Positions 26,044-34,294 of a stretch of 64,000 nt of DNA are shown one piece after another. Location: positions 1,485,152 through 1,549,151 of the forward strand of contig NZ_JAAOZF010000001.1 of NCBI RefSeq assembly GCF_011759705.1, in the 5' to 3' direction. Position numbers and translations under genes: made by a program. How positions within the stretch are numbered: the first letter of the stretch is position 1; each line of letters starts with the position of its first letter. Below the pieces are notes generated by a model. That model made no database searches and was not told the origin of the DNA. It saw nothing but the letters and a program-made list of their open reading frames with translations. This DNA is from Microbacterium ulmi (GTDB lineage Bacteria; Actinomycetota; Actinomycetes; Actinomycetales; Microbacteriaceae).

Positions 26044-26906
26044 CGGGCTTCGAGCAGGATGCAGTGCCCCTTCGGGGCGAGTTGCGCGCTCACTGCTACC
26101 GGATGCTCGCCTCGTGGGACGACGCCGACGACGCCCTGCAGGAGACGTATCTGCGGGCCTGGCGTGCCTGGGAGGGGTTCGAGGGCCGCGCCTCGGTGCG
26201 CACGTGGCTCTACCGCATCGCGACCCGCGTCTGCCTCGATGCCGCCGCGGGCCGCGCGGCGCGGGCGCTGCCCGCGGACGTCGACGCGCTCGGGCCCGAC
26301 CTCCCCGGTTCCTCCCGGCCCGTGCGATGGATCGGCCCCTTCCCCGGCGACAGCGACGATCTCAGGCTCGCGTTCATCGCCGTGCTGCAGTCCCTTCCGC
26401 CGTCACAGCGGGCGGTCCTGCTCCTGAGGGACGTGCTCGGCTTCTCGGCCGCCGAGTCCGCCGAGCTGCTCGAGACCTCCGTGCCCGCCGTCAAGAGCAC
26501 CCTCCAGCGGGCGCGCCGACGCGTGGCGCGCGAGGCGCCGGTCGCCGCGGACGTCGTCGAGCCCCGCGACCCCGCAGTGCGTCGGCTGGTCGAGGCCTAC
26601 ATCGGCGCGTTCGCGCGAGGCGACGTCGACCTGCTCCTCTCTGTGCTGCGGGCGGATGCCGTGCTCGAGCTCGTCCCGGAGGGCTTCGCGCGAGCCGGCA
26701 AGGCGGCGTGCGCACCCGTGCTCGCCGATGCCGTCGCGCACTCCGGCACGTGGGAGATGACCCCCGCGACGGTCAACGGGGCACCCGGGGCCGTCGTCCG
26801 CCTCGACGGATCGCCGTACGGCGCGACAGTGCTGGACGTCCGCCCGGACGGCATCGCGAGGATCACGGTGTTCCGCGATCCCTCGCTCCCTCGCCGACTC
26901 GCATGA
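26016..26906 (+). CDS. ECF sigma factor with C-terminal SnoaL-like domain (SigJ/ECF41-like)
   Basis: A 296-residue alternative sigma factor. Region 2 (HCYRMLASWDDADDALQETYLRAWRAWEGFEGRASVRTWLYRIATRVCLD) and region 4 (QSLPPSQRAVLLLRDVLGFSAAESAELLETSVPAVKSTLQRARRRV) are followed by a 110-residue SnoaL-like domain (from DPAVRRLVEAYIGAFARGDVD). Such fused sigmas are controlled by their own C-terminal domain rather than a separate anti-sigma, consistent with the lack of one here. It overlaps the esterase gene by 28 nt. The inducing signal is unknown. Confidence 0.87.
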   Translation: MAAVDTRIVTGFEQDAVPLRGELRAHCYRMLASWDDADDALQETYLRAWRAWEGFEGRASVRTWLYRIATRVCLDAAAGRAARALPADVDALGPDLPGSSRPVRWIGPFPGDSDDLRLAFIAVLQSLPPSQRAVLLLRDVLGFSAAESAELLETSVPAVKSTLQRARRRVAREAPVAADVVEPRDPAVRRLVEAYIGAFARGDVDLLLSVLRADAVLELVPEGFARAGKAACAPVLADAVAHSGTWEMTPATVNGAPGAVVRLDGSPYGATVLDVRPDGIARITVFRDPSLPRRLA

Positions 26907-26997
26907 GCGTTCAGCGGCAGGGGCCCAGGACCGCAGCGACGTCGGGCCGGCCGCTCGACAGCTCAGGCCTCCGGCATCCGCTCAGGAAAGGCGCCGG

Positions 26998-27003
26998 TAG
27001 GCT
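26998..27003 (+). promoter_or_regulatory. -10 of the probable leaderless purM transcript
   Basis: TAGGCT ends 6 nt before the purM GTG. The same hexamer and spacing are found before purD, suggesting shared promoter architecture. Confidence 0.5.
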
Positions 27004-27009
27004 GGAGCC

Positions 27010-28176
27010 GTGGCCTCCCCCTCGCGCGACGTGACGTCCAACCCGTACACGGAAGCCGGCGTCGACACGGCGGCAGGCGATCTCGCAGTCGAGCTCATGA
27101 AGTCGGCCGTCCGCAGGACGCACGGCCCCGAGGTCCTCGGCGGCGTCGGCGGCTTCGCCGGTCTCTTCGATGCGTCGACCCTGAGGAGCTACGGGCGCCC
27201 GCTCCTCGCGACGAGCACCGACGGCGTCGGCACCAAGGTCGCGATCGCCCAGGCGATCGACAAGCACGACACGATCGGCCTCGACCTCGTCGGCATGGTC
27301 GTCGACGACATCGTCGTGGTGGGCGCGAAGCCCCTCTTCATGACCGACTACATCGCGTGCGGCAAGGTCTACCCCGAGCGCATCGCCGACATCGTCCGGG
27401 GCATCGCGCGCGGCTGCGCCGAGACGGGCACGGCGCTCGTCGGCGGCGAGACGGCAGAGCACCCCGGGCTCCTCGGGCTCAACGACTATGACGTCGCGGG
27501 CGCAGCGACCGGCGTCGTGGAGGCCTCTCGCATCCTTGGCGCGGAGCGTGTCGGCGACGGCGACGTCGTCCTCGCCCTCGCATCCAGCGGCCTGCACTCG
27601 AACGGCTACTCGCTCGTCCGGCACATCGTCGCGCGCGGGGGCATCCAGTACGCGCACACGGCCGAGGACTTCGGCACGACGTGGGGCGAGACGCTCCTCG
27701 AGCCGACCCGCCTGTACACGAGCCCGCTGCTGCGCCTGATCGCGCAGCTCGGCGACAGCGCCCGCGGCCCCTTCAGCGCGGTCCACTCGCTCAGCCATGT
27801 GACCGGCGGCGGCATCGCGGCGAACCTCGCGCGCGTGCTCCCGCAGGGCTCGTGGGTCGAGGTCGAGCGGTCGACGTGGTCGCCGCCCCCCGTCTTCCGC
27901 GTGCTCGCCGACCTCGGCGACCTCTCGCTCGAGAGCACGGAGGGCACCTGGAACCTCGGCATCGGCTTCCTCGCGGTCGTCGACGCGCAGAAGGCGGATG
28001 CCGCGATCTCGGCCCTCGCGCAGGACGGCATCGCCGCCTGGCAGGTCGGCGTCGTCCACACGGGAACGCGCCCTGCGGGCGAGTTCGAACAGGGCGCCAA
28101 GGGCGTCGACGGCGGGGCGGTCCGCCTCGTCGGAACCTACGGCGACAGCGCCGCACCCGATCACGGAGCGAAGTAA
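27010..28176 (+). CDS. purM: Phosphoribosylformylglycinamidine cyclo-ligase (AIR synthetase)
   Basis: A 388-residue enzyme of purine synthesis converting FGAM to AIR with ATP. Diagnostic blocks are GVDTAAGDLAVELMK, LLATSTDGVGTKVAIA, MVVDDIVVVGAKPLFMTDY, GCAETGTALVGGETAEHPG and HVTGGGIAANLARVLP. The protein is a little longer than the typical 340-350 residues because of an N-terminal extension and a C-terminal tail. purF follows 6 nt after its stop, so they form a purM-purF operon. Confidence 0.97.
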   Translation: MASPSRDVTSNPYTEAGVDTAAGDLAVELMKSAVRRTHGPEVLGGVGGFAGLFDASTLRSYGRPLLATSTDGVGTKVAIAQAIDKHDTIGLDLVGMVVDDIVVVGAKPLFMTDYIACGKVYPERIADIVRGIARGCAETGTALVGGETAEHPGLLGLNDYDVAGAATGVVEASRILGAERVGDGDVVLALASSGLHSNGYSLVRHIVARGGIQYAHTAEDFGTTWGETLLEPTRLYTSPLLRLIAQLGDSARGPFSAVHSLSHVTGGGIAANLARVLPQGSWVEVERSTWSPPPVFRVLADLGDLSLESTEGTWNLGIGFLAVVDAQKADAAISALAQDGIAAWQVGVVHTGTRPAGEFEQGAKGVDGGAVRLVGTYGDSAAPDHGAK

Positions 28177-28182
28177 CACCCC

Positions 28183-29646
28183 ATGTGCGGAATCGTCGGG
28201 ATGGTGGGCCGCGGGCCCGTCAACCAGGAGATCTACGACTCTCTTCTCCTGCTGCAGCACCGCGGCCAGGACTCCACCGGCATCGCGACGGCGGAGCGCA
28301 GCGGCGTCTTCCACCTGGCGAAGGCACGCGGTCAGGTGCGCGAGGCGTTCCGCACGCGTGACATGCGGTCGCTGCTCGGCGAGATCGGCCTCGGTCACGT
28401 CCGGTATGCGACCAAGGGCACGGCATCCAGCGAAGAGGAGGCGCAGCCCTTCTACGTCAACGCCCCGTACGGCATCGTGCTCGTGCACAACGGCAACCTC
28501 ACGAACACGCGCGAGCTGACCGACGAGCTCTTCCACACCGACCGCCGCCACCTCAACACGAGCTCCGACACGGAGCTGCTCGTCAACATCCTCGCCAATG
28601 AGCTGCAGGCCGTCATCTCGGGCCTCCAGCTCGATCCCGAGCAGGTCTTCCAGGCCGTCTCGCGCGTTCACGACAGGGCCGAGGGCTCGTACGCCGCGAT
28701 CGCGCTGATCGCGGGCTACGGACTGCTCGCCTTCCGCGACCCGTTCGGCATCCGTCCGCTCATCATCGGCACGCGCAAGGCGAAGGAGGGCGGCTACGAG
28801 TGGGTCGTCGCGTCCGAGTCGCTCGTGCTCGAGAACGCGGGCTTCGAGGTGGTGCGGGATGTCGAGCCCGGCGAGGCCGTCTTCATCGACCTCGAAGGGC
28901 GTCTGCACACGAAGCAGTGCGCGAAGGACCCCAAGCTCGTGCCGTGCTCGTTCGAGTACGTCTACCTCGCCCGGCCAGACTCCGTCATGAACGGCATCTC
29001 GGTGTACGAGGCGCGGCTGCGGCTCGGCGACCGCCTCGCCGACACGATCGCGAAGTACACGCCCAAGGACGCGATCGACGTCGTCATGCCGATCCCGGAC
29101 TCGTCGCGCCCCGCCGCGATGCAGGTCGCGCGCAAGCTCGGCATCGAGTACCGCGAGGGCTTCTACAAGAACCGCTACGTCGGCCGGACGTTCATCATGC
29201 CCGGTCAGGCCATCCGCAAGAAGAGCGTCCGGCAGAAGCTCAACGCGATGTCGACGGAGTTCAAGGGCAAGAACGTGCTCCTCATCGACGACTCGATCGT
29301 GCGCGGCACGACGTCGAAGGAGATCATCCAGATGGCGCGGGATGCCGGCGCCAAGACCGTGACGTTCGCCTCTGCCGCTCCGCCCGTGCGCTACCCGCAC
29401 GTGTACGGCATCAACATGCCGTCGCGTCACGAGCTCGTCGCGCACGGCAGGACGATCCCCGAGATCGCGGAAGAGCTCGGCGCCGACTACATGGTGTTCC
29501 AGGAGGTGGAAGACCTCAAGGCCGCGATCCTCGAGGGCTCGCCCGACGTCGAAGACCTCGACATGAGCTGCTTCGACGGCCGCTACATCACGGGCACGGT
29601 CTCCGAGGAGTACCTCGCCTGGGTCGAGGGCTCGCAGGAGAGCTGA
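28183..29646 (+). CDS. purF: Amidophosphoribosyltransferase
   Basis: A 487-residue enzyme for the first committed step of purine synthesis: glutamine and PRPP give phosphoribosylamine. Cys2 after the initiator Met is the glutaminase nucleophile (MCGIVGMVG), and no propeptide is present. The N-terminal Ntn domain has QHRGQDSTGIAT and VLVHNGNLTN. The phosphoribosyltransferase half has the PRPP motif VLLIDDSIVRGTTSKEI (about residue 365). It lies directly behind purM and is divergent in direction from the nearby DJ-1 gene. Confidence 0.97.
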   Translation: MCGIVGMVGRGPVNQEIYDSLLLLQHRGQDSTGIATAERSGVFHLAKARGQVREAFRTRDMRSLLGEIGLGHVRYATKGTASSEEEAQPFYVNAPYGIVLVHNGNLTNTRELTDELFHTDRRHLNTSSDTELLVNILANELQAVISGLQLDPEQVFQAVSRVHDRAEGSYAAIALIAGYGLLAFRDPFGIRPLIIGTRKAKEGGYEWVVASESLVLENAGFEVVRDVEPGEAVFIDLEGRLHTKQCAKDPKLVPCSFEYVYLARPDSVMNGISVYEARLRLGDRLADTIAKYTPKDAIDVVMPIPDSSRPAAMQVARKLGIEYREGFYKNRYVGRTFIMPGQAIRKKSVRQKLNAMSTEFKGKNVLLIDDSIVRGTTSKEIIQMARDAGAKTVTFASAAPPVRYPHVYGINMPSRHELVAHGRTIPEIAEELGADYMVFQEVEDLKAAILEGSPDVEDLDMSCFDGRYITGTVSEEYLAWVEGSQES

Positions 29647-29656
29647 CCGCGGGCCC

Positions 29657-29671
29657 CGACCCGGCGGGTCG
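29657..29671. terminator. Possible purMF terminator hairpin
   Basis: CGACCC/GGGTCG forms a 6-bp stem with a 3-nt loop between the convergent purF and DJ-1 genes. Confidence 0.4.
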
Positions 29672-29677
29672 CGCCGC

Positions 29678-30244
29678 TCAGGCGCTGACGCGGGCCCCCT
29701 CGAGCACCTCGAGGAACGCCTTCATCCACGTGCCGTTGTCGGGCCACGCGCGGGCGGTCACGAGGTTGCCGTCGACGACGCCGCCGCCGTTCTCGAACAC
29801 GCCGCCCGCCGTCTCGACGTCGATCGCGAGCTCGGGATACGCCGACGACGTGCGGCCCTGCAGGACTCCCGCGGCGGCGAGCAGGAGCGGGCCGTGGCAC
29901 GTCGCCGCGACGGGCTCGTTCTTCTCGAAGAAGTGCCGCACGATGCGCTGGGCGTCGGCGTTGTTGCGGATGTACTCGGGTGCGCGGCCGCCGGGCACGA
30001 CGATCGCGACGTAGTCGTCGGGGTCGACATCCTCGAAGGCGACGTCGGCGTCCCACGTGTGGCCGAGCTTCTCGGTGTACGTGTCGAAGCCGTCGACGAA
30101 GTCGTGCACGACGAACTGCAGCTTCCGCTTCTCGGGCGCGCCGATGTGCACGTCGTAGCCGGCCTCCTGCAGGCGGTGGTAGGGGTAGAACACCTCGAGG
30201 GTCTCGGCGGCGTCGCCGGTAAGGATCAGGATCTTCTCGGTCAT
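29678..30244 (-). CDS. DJ-1/PfpI family protein
   Basis: A 188-residue class-I-glutamine-amidotransferase-like protein. The nucleophile elbow Cys is in ATCHGPLLLAAAG (about residue 112) and the conserved Glu-type site in the N-terminus is PGGRAPEYIRNN. Members are proteases, deglycases or chaperone-like stress proteins; the exact activity cannot be told. GAGAGGAA lies about 8 nt before the ATG. It is divergent from the IclR gene by 136 nt, so IclR may control it (inference). Confidence 0.82.
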   Translation of the reverse strand: MTEKILILTGDAAETLEVFYPYHRLQEAGYDVHIGAPEKRKLQFVVHDFVDGFDTYTEKLGHTWDADVAFEDVDPDDYVAIVVPGGRAPEYIRNNADAQRIVRHFFEKNEPVAATCHGPLLLAAAGVLQGRTSSAYPELAIDVETAGGVFENGGGVVDGNLVTARAWPDNGTWMKAFLEVLEGARVSA

Positions 30245-30368
30245 GGGGTGGTTCCTCTCGGGAGACGTCGATGTCTGTCCCCCCAGCGTGCGCTCGGATG
30301 GCGCAACCCGCGAGCCCGGTTCTCACGATGTGCGAATCCCGTCCGGATCCGCGCCCCGCGAGCGGATC

Positions 30369-30374
30369 TACACT
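30369..30374 (+). promoter_or_regulatory. -10 of the probable leaderless iclR-type transcript
   Basis: TACACT lies 6 nt before ATG 30381. The surrounding string TCTACACTGTCGGCATG is almost identical to that before the TetR gene at 34295 (TCTACGCTGTCGGCATG). Confidence 0.5.
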
Positions 30375-30380
30375 GTCGGC

Positions 30381-31151
30381 ATGGGCGCACCTTCCCGCGA
30401 CGCCGCGGGCATCCGCTCCGCGGAGCGCGTGCTGCAGATCCTCGGCGAGGTCGGCGAGAGCACCGACGGGCTCACCGCTGCCGAGCTCTCGGCCCGTCTC
30501 GCGCTGTCTGCGGCCACGACGTACCGCCTGCTCGCGACGCTCCTCTCCCGCGACTACCTCGTGCGCGGCGACGACGCGCGCTACTCGCTGGGCCGCGCCG
30601 TCGACGGGCTCGGCCGCGCCGTGCGGTCGCAGCTCGTGGCCACGCCGTCGGTGCGCGGCATCCTGGCCGACATGCGCGATGCGGCGCACGCGCCCGCGTA
30701 CCTCACGGTGTTCCGCGGCGACGACATCGCCGTCGCCCATGTCGCCGACTCGACGGCCCACCCTCGGATCGGCCAGCTTCACGTGGGCTTCGCGGAGGCC
30801 GCGCACGTGACGGCGTTCGGCAAGCTCATGCTCGCCGCCCGAGACGACGACGGCGTGCGGCGCTATCTCGAGCGGCACGGCGCGGCATCCGTCGCCCCGA
30901 AGTCCGTCACGAGCGAGCGTCAGCTCCTCGATCAGCTGGAGGACGTACGCGCCCTGCAGATCGCCGTCGAGATCGAGGAGTACATGCCGAAGCTGGCATG
31001 CATCGCGGCTCCCGTGCGCTCCCGCAGCGGCCGCACGGTGGGAGCCGTCTCGCTCTCGACCTCCGCGGAGGAGTTCCGCTCGCGCGCGCACGAGCTCGAG
31101 CGGATCGTCCGCCGCGGCGCGTGGCACGTGTCCAGCAGCCTGCACGCCTGA
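30381..31151 (+). CDS. IclR family transcriptional regulator
   Basis: A 256-residue regulator. The N-terminal winged helix (SAERVLQILGEVGE ... LTAAELSARLALSAATTYRLLATLLSRDYLVRG) is followed by the IclR effector domain with AHVTAFGKLMLAA and a C-terminal IAAPVRSRSGRTVGAVSLS. IclR members sense small aromatic or aliphatic acids. ATG 30381 is selected from the -10 position 6 nt upstream and the normal family N-terminus. Likely targets are the divergent DJ-1 gene or the downstream MFS gene. Confidence 0.9.
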   Translation: MGAPSRDAAGIRSAERVLQILGEVGESTDGLTAAELSARLALSAATTYRLLATLLSRDYLVRGDDARYSLGRAVDGLGRAVRSQLVATPSVRGILADMRDAAHAPAYLTVFRGDDIAVAHVADSTAHPRIGQLHVGFAEAAHVTAFGKLMLAARDDDGVRRYLERHGAASVAPKSVTSERQLLDQLEDVRALQIAVEIEEYMPKLACIAAPVRSRSGRTVGAVSLSTSAEEFRSRAHELERIVRRGAWHVSSSLHA

Positions 31152-31203
31152 CGCGTCGGGCCTCGCCCGGACAGCACGGGATGCCGCGCCCTAGGGTTGT
31201 CGC

Positions 31204-32436
31204 ATGAGCTCCACGGCGCCGTCGCCTCTGTGGCGCGGCCGCGCGCTCGCCCTCGCCGGGATCGTGCTGTTCGCCTTCTCGCTGCGCTCGGCGGTCGCGT
31301 CGCTCTCGCCGGTCATCGACCACATCGAGCGGGACTTCGCGCTCTCGCCCGTCGTGGTGGGCCTCATCGGCACGGCCCCGCCGGTCTGCTTCGCGGTCTT
31401 CGGACTGCTCACACCCCAGCTGGAGCGCCGGCTCGGGCTCGAGCGGCTCGCGATCGTCGCGATGGCCGTCGCCGCGACGGGCCTCGTGACGCGCGGCCTC
31501 GCCGTCGACGGCGTGACGCTCCTGCTCGCGACGGCCCTCGCGTTCGCGGCGGTCGGCGTCGGGAACGTGCTGCTTCCACCGCTCGCCAAGAAGTACTTCC
31601 CCGATCGCATCGGGCTCGTCACGACCGTCTACTCGACCATGATGGCCGTCTCCACCTTCCTGCCTCCCCTCATCGCGGTTCCCGTGGCGGATGCCGTCGG
31701 CTGGCGCTTCTCCCTGGCCCTGTGGGCGGTCTTCGCGCTGTCGGCGATGATCCCGTGGATCGCCCAGCTCGTGCGCACGCGCGGCGACGACGTCGAGGCG
31801 CTGGAAGGGGCCAATCCCGCGGTCTTCGAACGCATGTGGCGCATCCCGCTCGCGTGGGCGCTGCTGGCGGGCTTCACCGTGTCGGGCATCCTCGCGTACT
31901 CGGCGTTCGCGTGGCTGCCGCAGATCCTCGTCGACATCGCGGGCGTCTCGCACGCGCAGGCCGGCGCGCTCCTGTCGCTGTTCGCCGCGATGGGCCTGCC
32001 GGCATCCCTCCTCGTGCCGATCCTGGTCGCCCGCTTCCACGCGACGAAGGCGCTGTTCGCCGTCTCGATCGTGACCGGTCTCACCGGGATCGCGGGACTC
32101 CTGTTCGCGCCGGCGGCCGCGACATGGCTGTGGGTCGTGCTGCTCGGCATCGCGCCGCTGCTGTTCCCGCTGACTCTCGTGCTGCTCGGGCTCCGAGCCC
32201 GCACGCACGAGGGCGCCGTCGCGCTGAGCGGATTCGTGCAGAGCATCGGGTACGCGATCGCGGCCGTGTTCCCCTTCGGGCTCGGGGTGCTGTACGAGGC
32301 CACCGGCTCATGGACGGGGCCGCTGATCGTGCTCGCGGTCGTCGTCCTCTTCGCGATTCCGACGGGTTTCGTCGCCTCGCGGCGGCACACCGTCGAAGAC
32401 GAGTGGGAGCAGCGCCAGGGCGCGTGGAGCGCCTGA
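31204..32436 (+). CDS. MFS transporter, CynX/NimT-like
   Basis: A 410-residue 12-TM major-facilitator protein. FSLRSAVASLSPVIDHIERDFALSP at the N-terminus and the general layout match the cyanate/nitroimidazole-type MFS group (CynX, NimT). TAGGGT (31192-31197) lies 6 nt before the ATG, giving a probable leaderless message. The IclR gene ends 52 nt upstream on the same strand. Substrate unknown. Confidence 0.85.
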   Translation: MSSTAPSPLWRGRALALAGIVLFAFSLRSAVASLSPVIDHIERDFALSPVVVGLIGTAPPVCFAVFGLLTPQLERRLGLERLAIVAMAVAATGLVTRGLAVDGVTLLLATALAFAAVGVGNVLLPPLAKKYFPDRIGLVTTVYSTMMAVSTFLPPLIAVPVADAVGWRFSLALWAVFALSAMIPWIAQLVRTRGDDVEALEGANPAVFERMWRIPLAWALLAGFTVSGILAYSAFAWLPQILVDIAGVSHAQAGALLSLFAAMGLPASLLVPILVARFHATKALFAVSIVTGLTGIAGLLFAPAAATWLWVVLLGIAPLLFPLTLVLLGLRARTHEGAVALSGFVQSIGYAIAAVFPFGLGVLYEATGSWTGPLIVLAVVVLFAIPTGFVASRRHTVEDEWEQRQGAWSA

Positions 32437-32521
32437 CGCGGAACGGGTCGGCCGAGCGGCCGGGCGAGCGCGGCATCCCAGCCGTGCCGCGCCCCGGGCG
32501 CGAGGCGGATTCCCAGCAGTG

Positions 32522-32537
32522 ACGCGATATATCGTGT
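32522..32537. promoter_or_regulatory. PadR-type operator upstream of the PGPGW gene
   Basis: ACGCGATATATCGTGT is an imperfect palindrome sharing 13 of 16 positions with the perfect operator at 36470-36485. It shares 15 of 16 with the reverse strand of the site at 36499-36514. It sits immediately upstream of the -10 hexamer TAGCGT (32538-32543), where it could block the promoter. Confidence 0.6.
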
Positions 32538-32549
32538 TAGCGTCGAGGC

Positions 32550-32960
32550 ATGGCCGCCACGGAACTCGAGCGCACCGTCCGAAGCGAGATCGCTGCGGCC
32601 GAACGACGCGATCGACCCCTGCTCCGGATGCTGCGCGCCGCGCGCGCGTGGGTGTCCCGGCATCCGCGACTCGACGTCGCCTACCGAGCGGCGATCGGCG
32701 TCTTCGGCGGCGCGCTCGCGATCGCCGGCCTGCTGCTCGTGCCGCTGCCCGGTCCTGGCTGGCTCGTCGTCTTCCTCGGGCTCGCGGTGCTCGGCACTGA
32801 GTTCCACTGGGCTCGCCGCAGCTCTCGCTGGCTGAAGCGTCAGCTCGACCGCTTCTGGGCGTGGTGGCGCGCTCGCCGGGCGGCACGCGCCTCACGGGTT
32901 CAGCGGGCCGACTCGACCTCGGGCGCGCGCTCGTCCTCGTCCTCGCCGTCGTCGTACTGA
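32550..32960 (+). CDS. PGPGW family (TIGR02611) membrane protein
   Basis: A 136-residue protein named for its LPGPGWLVVFLGLAVLGTEF motif (about residues 66-85), which is present. Two hydrophobic segments flank the motif, then a Trp/Arg-rich amphipathic region and a Ser-rich tail follow. The family is widespread in actinobacteria with unknown function. TAGCGT lies 6 nt before the ATG and a PadR-type palindrome precedes it, so the gene may belong to the PadR/DUF4097 envelope regulon. Its last 61 nt overlap the convergent DUF3073 gene. Confidence 0.82.
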   Translation: MAATELERTVRSEIAAAERRDRPLLRMLRAARAWVSRHPRLDVAYRAAIGVFGGALAIAGLLLVPLPGPGWLVVFLGLAVLGTEFHWARRSSRWLKRQLDRFWAWWRARRAARASRVQRADSTSGARSSSSSPSSY

Positions 32961-33100
32961 TCGGCCCACTTGTCGACGTATTCGTCGTCGGAGTGGTGAC
33001 CGAGCTCACGTTCCAGCGCGGCATAGTTCACGCTGTACGTGTCGTACTTGAGTTCGCGGGCGATCTTGGTGTGCTTCGCCTTCTGACGGCCACGCCCCAT
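32900..33100 (-). CDS. DUF3073 family protein
   Basis: A 66-residue protein, MGRGRQKAKHTKIAREL at the start and an acidic end (DDGEDEDERAPE). It matches the actinobacterial DUF3073 family, including the invariant YSVNYAALERELG segment. The function is unknown. GAGGGGG is 6 nt before the ATG. The gene is convergent with and overlaps the PGPGW gene; it is usually a conserved housekeeping neighbour of pur genes in actinobacteria. Confidence 0.9.
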   Translation of the reverse strand: MGRGRQKAKHTKIARELKYDTYSVNYAALERELGHHSDDEYVDKWADQYDDGEDEDERAPEVESAR

Positions 33101-33261
33101 GCGAGACCCCCTCATTTCTGAGTTGCGGGCTGAATGCGGGCATTCCGCGTCCGAAGCCCGGGCATTCACGATCCGGCGGCTGGCCGGGTAAGAGTAGCAT
33201 TCAGAATAACACGGAGCCCCGTGGCGCCGGCGGCTCCGCACAGGTGCGGAAGGGGCGTTTC

Positions 33262-33798
33262 ATGGCGGAAGAGGCATCCGACATCGCAGACGACGGCAGG
33301 CAGGATGCCGCGCAGGGCGCGGTGATCGTGGGGGTCGTGCCGGGGCATCCCGTTCGCGTCGTCAAAGAGGCGGCGCGGTACGCGAAGCTCCTCGGCGCAC
33401 ACCTGCTCGTCGTCAACGTCGATGTGACGCGCTTCGTCACGTACGAGGACCCCGACGGCTACGTGCACTCCGCCCCCATCGACATCAACATCGCGACGGG
33501 CGAGGCCGACCTCGAGCGTGTGACCGCCGAGACGACCGCGAGCCTCGAGGGGTCAGGCGTCGACTGGAGCGTGCGGCAGCTCGTCGGCGACCCCGCCATC
33601 GCGATGAAGCATCTCGCGGAGCAGGTCGATGCGCGACTCCTGGTCGTCGGGACGCGCCGGCACGGGATCGGAGAGTCGATCCGCGAGTTCTTCACGGGCT
33701 CCGTCGCGGCGCGACTCGCGCACCGTCAGCATCGTCCCGTGCTCGTCATCCCGCTCGGCGACGTCGTGCCCGACGATCAGGAGATCTGGCCGGCCTAG
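33262..33798 (+). CDS. Universal stress protein (UspA family)
   Basis: A 178-residue Usp domain. The first strand (VIVGVVPGHPVRVVKEAARYAKLLGAHLLVVNVD) and the C-terminal ATP-binding pattern LLVVGTRRHGIGESIREFFTGSVAARLAHRQHRPVLVIP (G-2x-G-9x-GS) are clear, so it should bind ATP. GGAAGGGG lies 6 nt before ATG 33262, which is preferred over GTG 33244. Its stop overlaps the stop of the convergent cupin gene by 4 nt. Confidence 0.88.
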   Translation: MAEEASDIADDGRQDAAQGAVIVGVVPGHPVRVVKEAARYAKLLGAHLLVVNVDVTRFVTYEDPDGYVHSAPIDINIATGEADLERVTAETTASLEGSGVDWSVRQLVGDPAIAMKHLAEQVDARLLVVGTRRHGIGESIREFFTGSVAARLAHRQHRPVLVIPLGDVVPDDQEIWPA

Positions 33799-34184
33799 GC
33801 AGGGGCGTCGGCGGCCTGGCGTCCGGCATCCGCCTTCGCCCAGTCGGTCGCGCCGAACCAGTCGACCACGACGACGGACTCGTCTCCGACGACCCACGCG
33901 TCGTGGCCCTCCGGGAGGCTCGTGACGTCGCCGGGGCCCGCGACGAACTCCGTGCCGTCGTCCATGCGGATGCCCAGCCGCCCCTGCACGTGGTACTGGA
34001 AGTGCGGTGCGAGACAGGAGTCCGTTCCCGCGATGGGCTTGACGTCGTCGGACCACCGCCATCCGGGCTCGAGGACGAGCCTGCCGACGGTGCTGTCTCC
34101 GACGGCGAGGATCTCGGCCCGGCCGTGTGTGAACTCGCGGACCTCCGTGGGCCGGGCGAAGGTCTCGTGCTCGATCGTCTGCAT
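33795..34184 (-). CDS. Cupin domain protein
   Basis: A 129-residue single-domain cupin (beta-barrel), with the ligand-binding strands LVLEPGWRWSDDVKPI, FQYHVQGRLGIRMDDGTEF and GPGDVTSLPEGHDAWVVGDE. The first cupin motif lacks the usual two His, so metal binding is uncertain. GAGGAGG is 5 nt before the ATG. It is divergent from the TetR gene, and two TetR-type operators lie between them, so the cupin is the likely target of that regulator. Confidence 0.75.
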   Translation of the reverse strand: MQTIEHETFARPTEVREFTHGRAEILAVGDSTVGRLVLEPGWRWSDDVKPIAGTDSCLAPHFQYHVQGRLGIRMDDGTEFVAGPGDVTSLPEGHDAWVVGDESVVVVDWFGATDWAKADAGRQAADAPA

Positions 34185-34215
34185 GGTGTCCTCCTCGACA
34201 TCGCATGGATGACTG

Positions 34216-34235
34216 TCTACCTACTGGTAGGCAGA
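34216..34235. promoter_or_regulatory. TetR operator 1 in the cupin/tetR intergenic region
   Basis: TCTACCTACTGGTAGGCAGA is a 20-bp inverted repeat with 8 of 9 matched positions per arm. It is on the cupin side of the divergent promoter region. Confidence 0.75.
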
Positions 34236-34242
34236 TCCAGTG

Positions 34243-34262
34243 TCTACCTACCAGCAGGTAGA
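34243..34262. promoter_or_regulatory. TetR operator 2 in the cupin/tetR intergenic region
   Basis: TCTACCTACCAGCAGGTAGA repeats the same half-site as operator 1 (8 of 9 positions symmetric), 27 nt centre to centre. The right end lies 20 nt before the tetR -10 hexamer, so it could block that promoter. Confidence 0.75.
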
Positions 34263-34294
34263 TGCAAGGACGGATCCAGGTCTACGCTGTCGGC

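Noticed and set aside
26911..29445. An 844-codon open frame on the minus strand across purM and purF
   Set aside because: Both purM and purF are certain on the plus strand; the long antisense frame follows from codon bias alone.
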